The position numbers and the translations under genes are program-made. A DNA stretch of 32,412 nt from Nitrospiraceae bacterium UBA2166 (GTDB lineage Bacteria; Nitrospirota; Nitrospiria; Nitrospirales; UBA2166). The notes beneath the pieces are model-generated. The model saw only the letters and a program-made list of their open reading frames with translations, did no database searches and was not told where the DNA came from. The stretch lies in the NCBI GenBank assembly GCA_002328825.1, contig DCWI01000086.1, positions 1 to 32,412 on the forward strand, given 5' to 3'. Shown piece by piece: positions 32,106-32,412 of this stretch (position 1 is its first letter; each line of letters begins with the position of its first letter).

Positions 32106-32412
32106 GTCACTCCCAATGCTTCACCGTTTCCGCAGGTGAAGCTCCTAAGCGACTGGATCACTATCTCATGGTCCAAGGGCTTTCTCTTACGAGGATGACA
32201 ATTCAGCGCCTCGTTCGGGAAGGGCAAGTGATGGTAAACGGTATTCCGGTTAAGGCAAGTTATCGGATTCGTCCGTTGGATGTCATCACAGTGAATGTCC
32301 CTGCTCCAATCCCAATTGAAATTCGGGCAGAAGCGATTCCTCTCGATATTCTGTATGAAGATGAAGTTGTGGTGGTCCTCAATAAAGCTGCTGGAATCGT
32401 TGTACATCCAGC
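32102..32412 (+). CDS. rluD: RluA/RluD-family 23S rRNA pseudouridine synthase, N-terminal part
   Basis: Partial gene cut by the window end; about 103 residues are visible. An S4 RNA-binding domain (KRLDHYLMVQGLSLTRMTIQ, VREGQVMVNGIPVKASYRI) is followed by the start of the synthase domain (PLDILYEDEVVVVLNKAAG, VVHP), as in RluD. The catalytic HRLD motif lies beyond the window. The frame opens upstream to a GTG at 32078 overlapping the lspA stop; GTG 32102 overlaps the small leader ORF. Which start is used cannot be settled here. The order ileS-lspA-rluD is common in bacteria and fits an operon. Confidence 0.88.
   Translation, partial: MSHSQCFTVSAGEAPKRLDHYLMVQGLSLTRMTIQRLVREGQVMVNGIPVKASYRIRPLDVITVNVPAPIPIEIRAEAIPLDILYEDEVVVVLNKAAGIVVHP

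Overview
This window is a stretch of chromosome from a Gram-negative-type bacterium of moderate GC content. Evidence for this is the set of lipoproteins plus lspA, exported c-type cytochrome and ankyrin proteins, an ArfB rescue factor, RNase D, and housekeeping genes in a typical bacterial order. The YebC N-terminus (GGHSHWATTKRHK) and the mix of secreted propeller-cytochrome and matrixin-type proteins remind me of Nitrospirota-like or deltaproteobacterial lineages. That is an impression; I cannot place the organism from this window. I found no tRNA, rRNA, CRISPR array, transposase or phage gene.

Layout. 1-2959 is a tightly overlapping + strand trio: the 3' part of a TrmA/RumA methyltransferase, a glutamate-type symporter and a zinc-type alcohol dehydrogenase. 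3113-6840 holds a TVP38 membrane protein, YajQ, a putative lipoprotein with a good promoter, an unrecognised protein with a degenerate PD-(D/E)XK-like pattern, and ArfB. 6922-9313 holds an MFS transporter and RNase D, whose 3' ends overlap by 59 bp around a perfect 14-bp hairpin. 9399-10231 is a sharply AT-rich island carrying two overlapping genes: a 59-aa Rieske protein and a 194-aa protein with the Asp/His/His iron-site pattern of Rieske oxygenases. Together they look like a Rieske non-heme iron oxygenase split into two polypeptides. 10253-15641 holds an EVE-domain protein, a 1066-aa exported beta-propeller/di-heme cytochrome and an M20 peptidase. 15761-20358 holds a periplasmic ankyrin protein, a DUF6941 protein, and a two-gene operon of an exported protein and a modular matrixin-type metalloprotease. 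20473-23616 is a membrane module of spermidine-synthase-like protein, tandem DUF350 protein and putative lipoprotein. 23821-27067 is ruvB, a tiny two-helix membrane protein, ruvA and yebC, with no ruvC. 27325-32412 is nadA with its own consensus promoter and terminator, then ileS-lspA-rluD (the last cut by the window end).

How the genes work together. RuvA and RuvB form the Holliday-junction branch-migration motor; ruvC is absent from its usual place. LspA, next to ileS, would process lipoproteins such as the candidates encoded here. The propeller-cytochrome and the metalloprotease, about 6 kb apart, share a C-terminal CARDB-like module, which suggests a common extracellular role or attachment mode.

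The most unusual content is the split Rieske oxygenase pair in its AT-rich island. Next come the shared module in two secreted proteins, the coding-region hairpin between convergent genes, and a hairpin covering the ruvA start codon.
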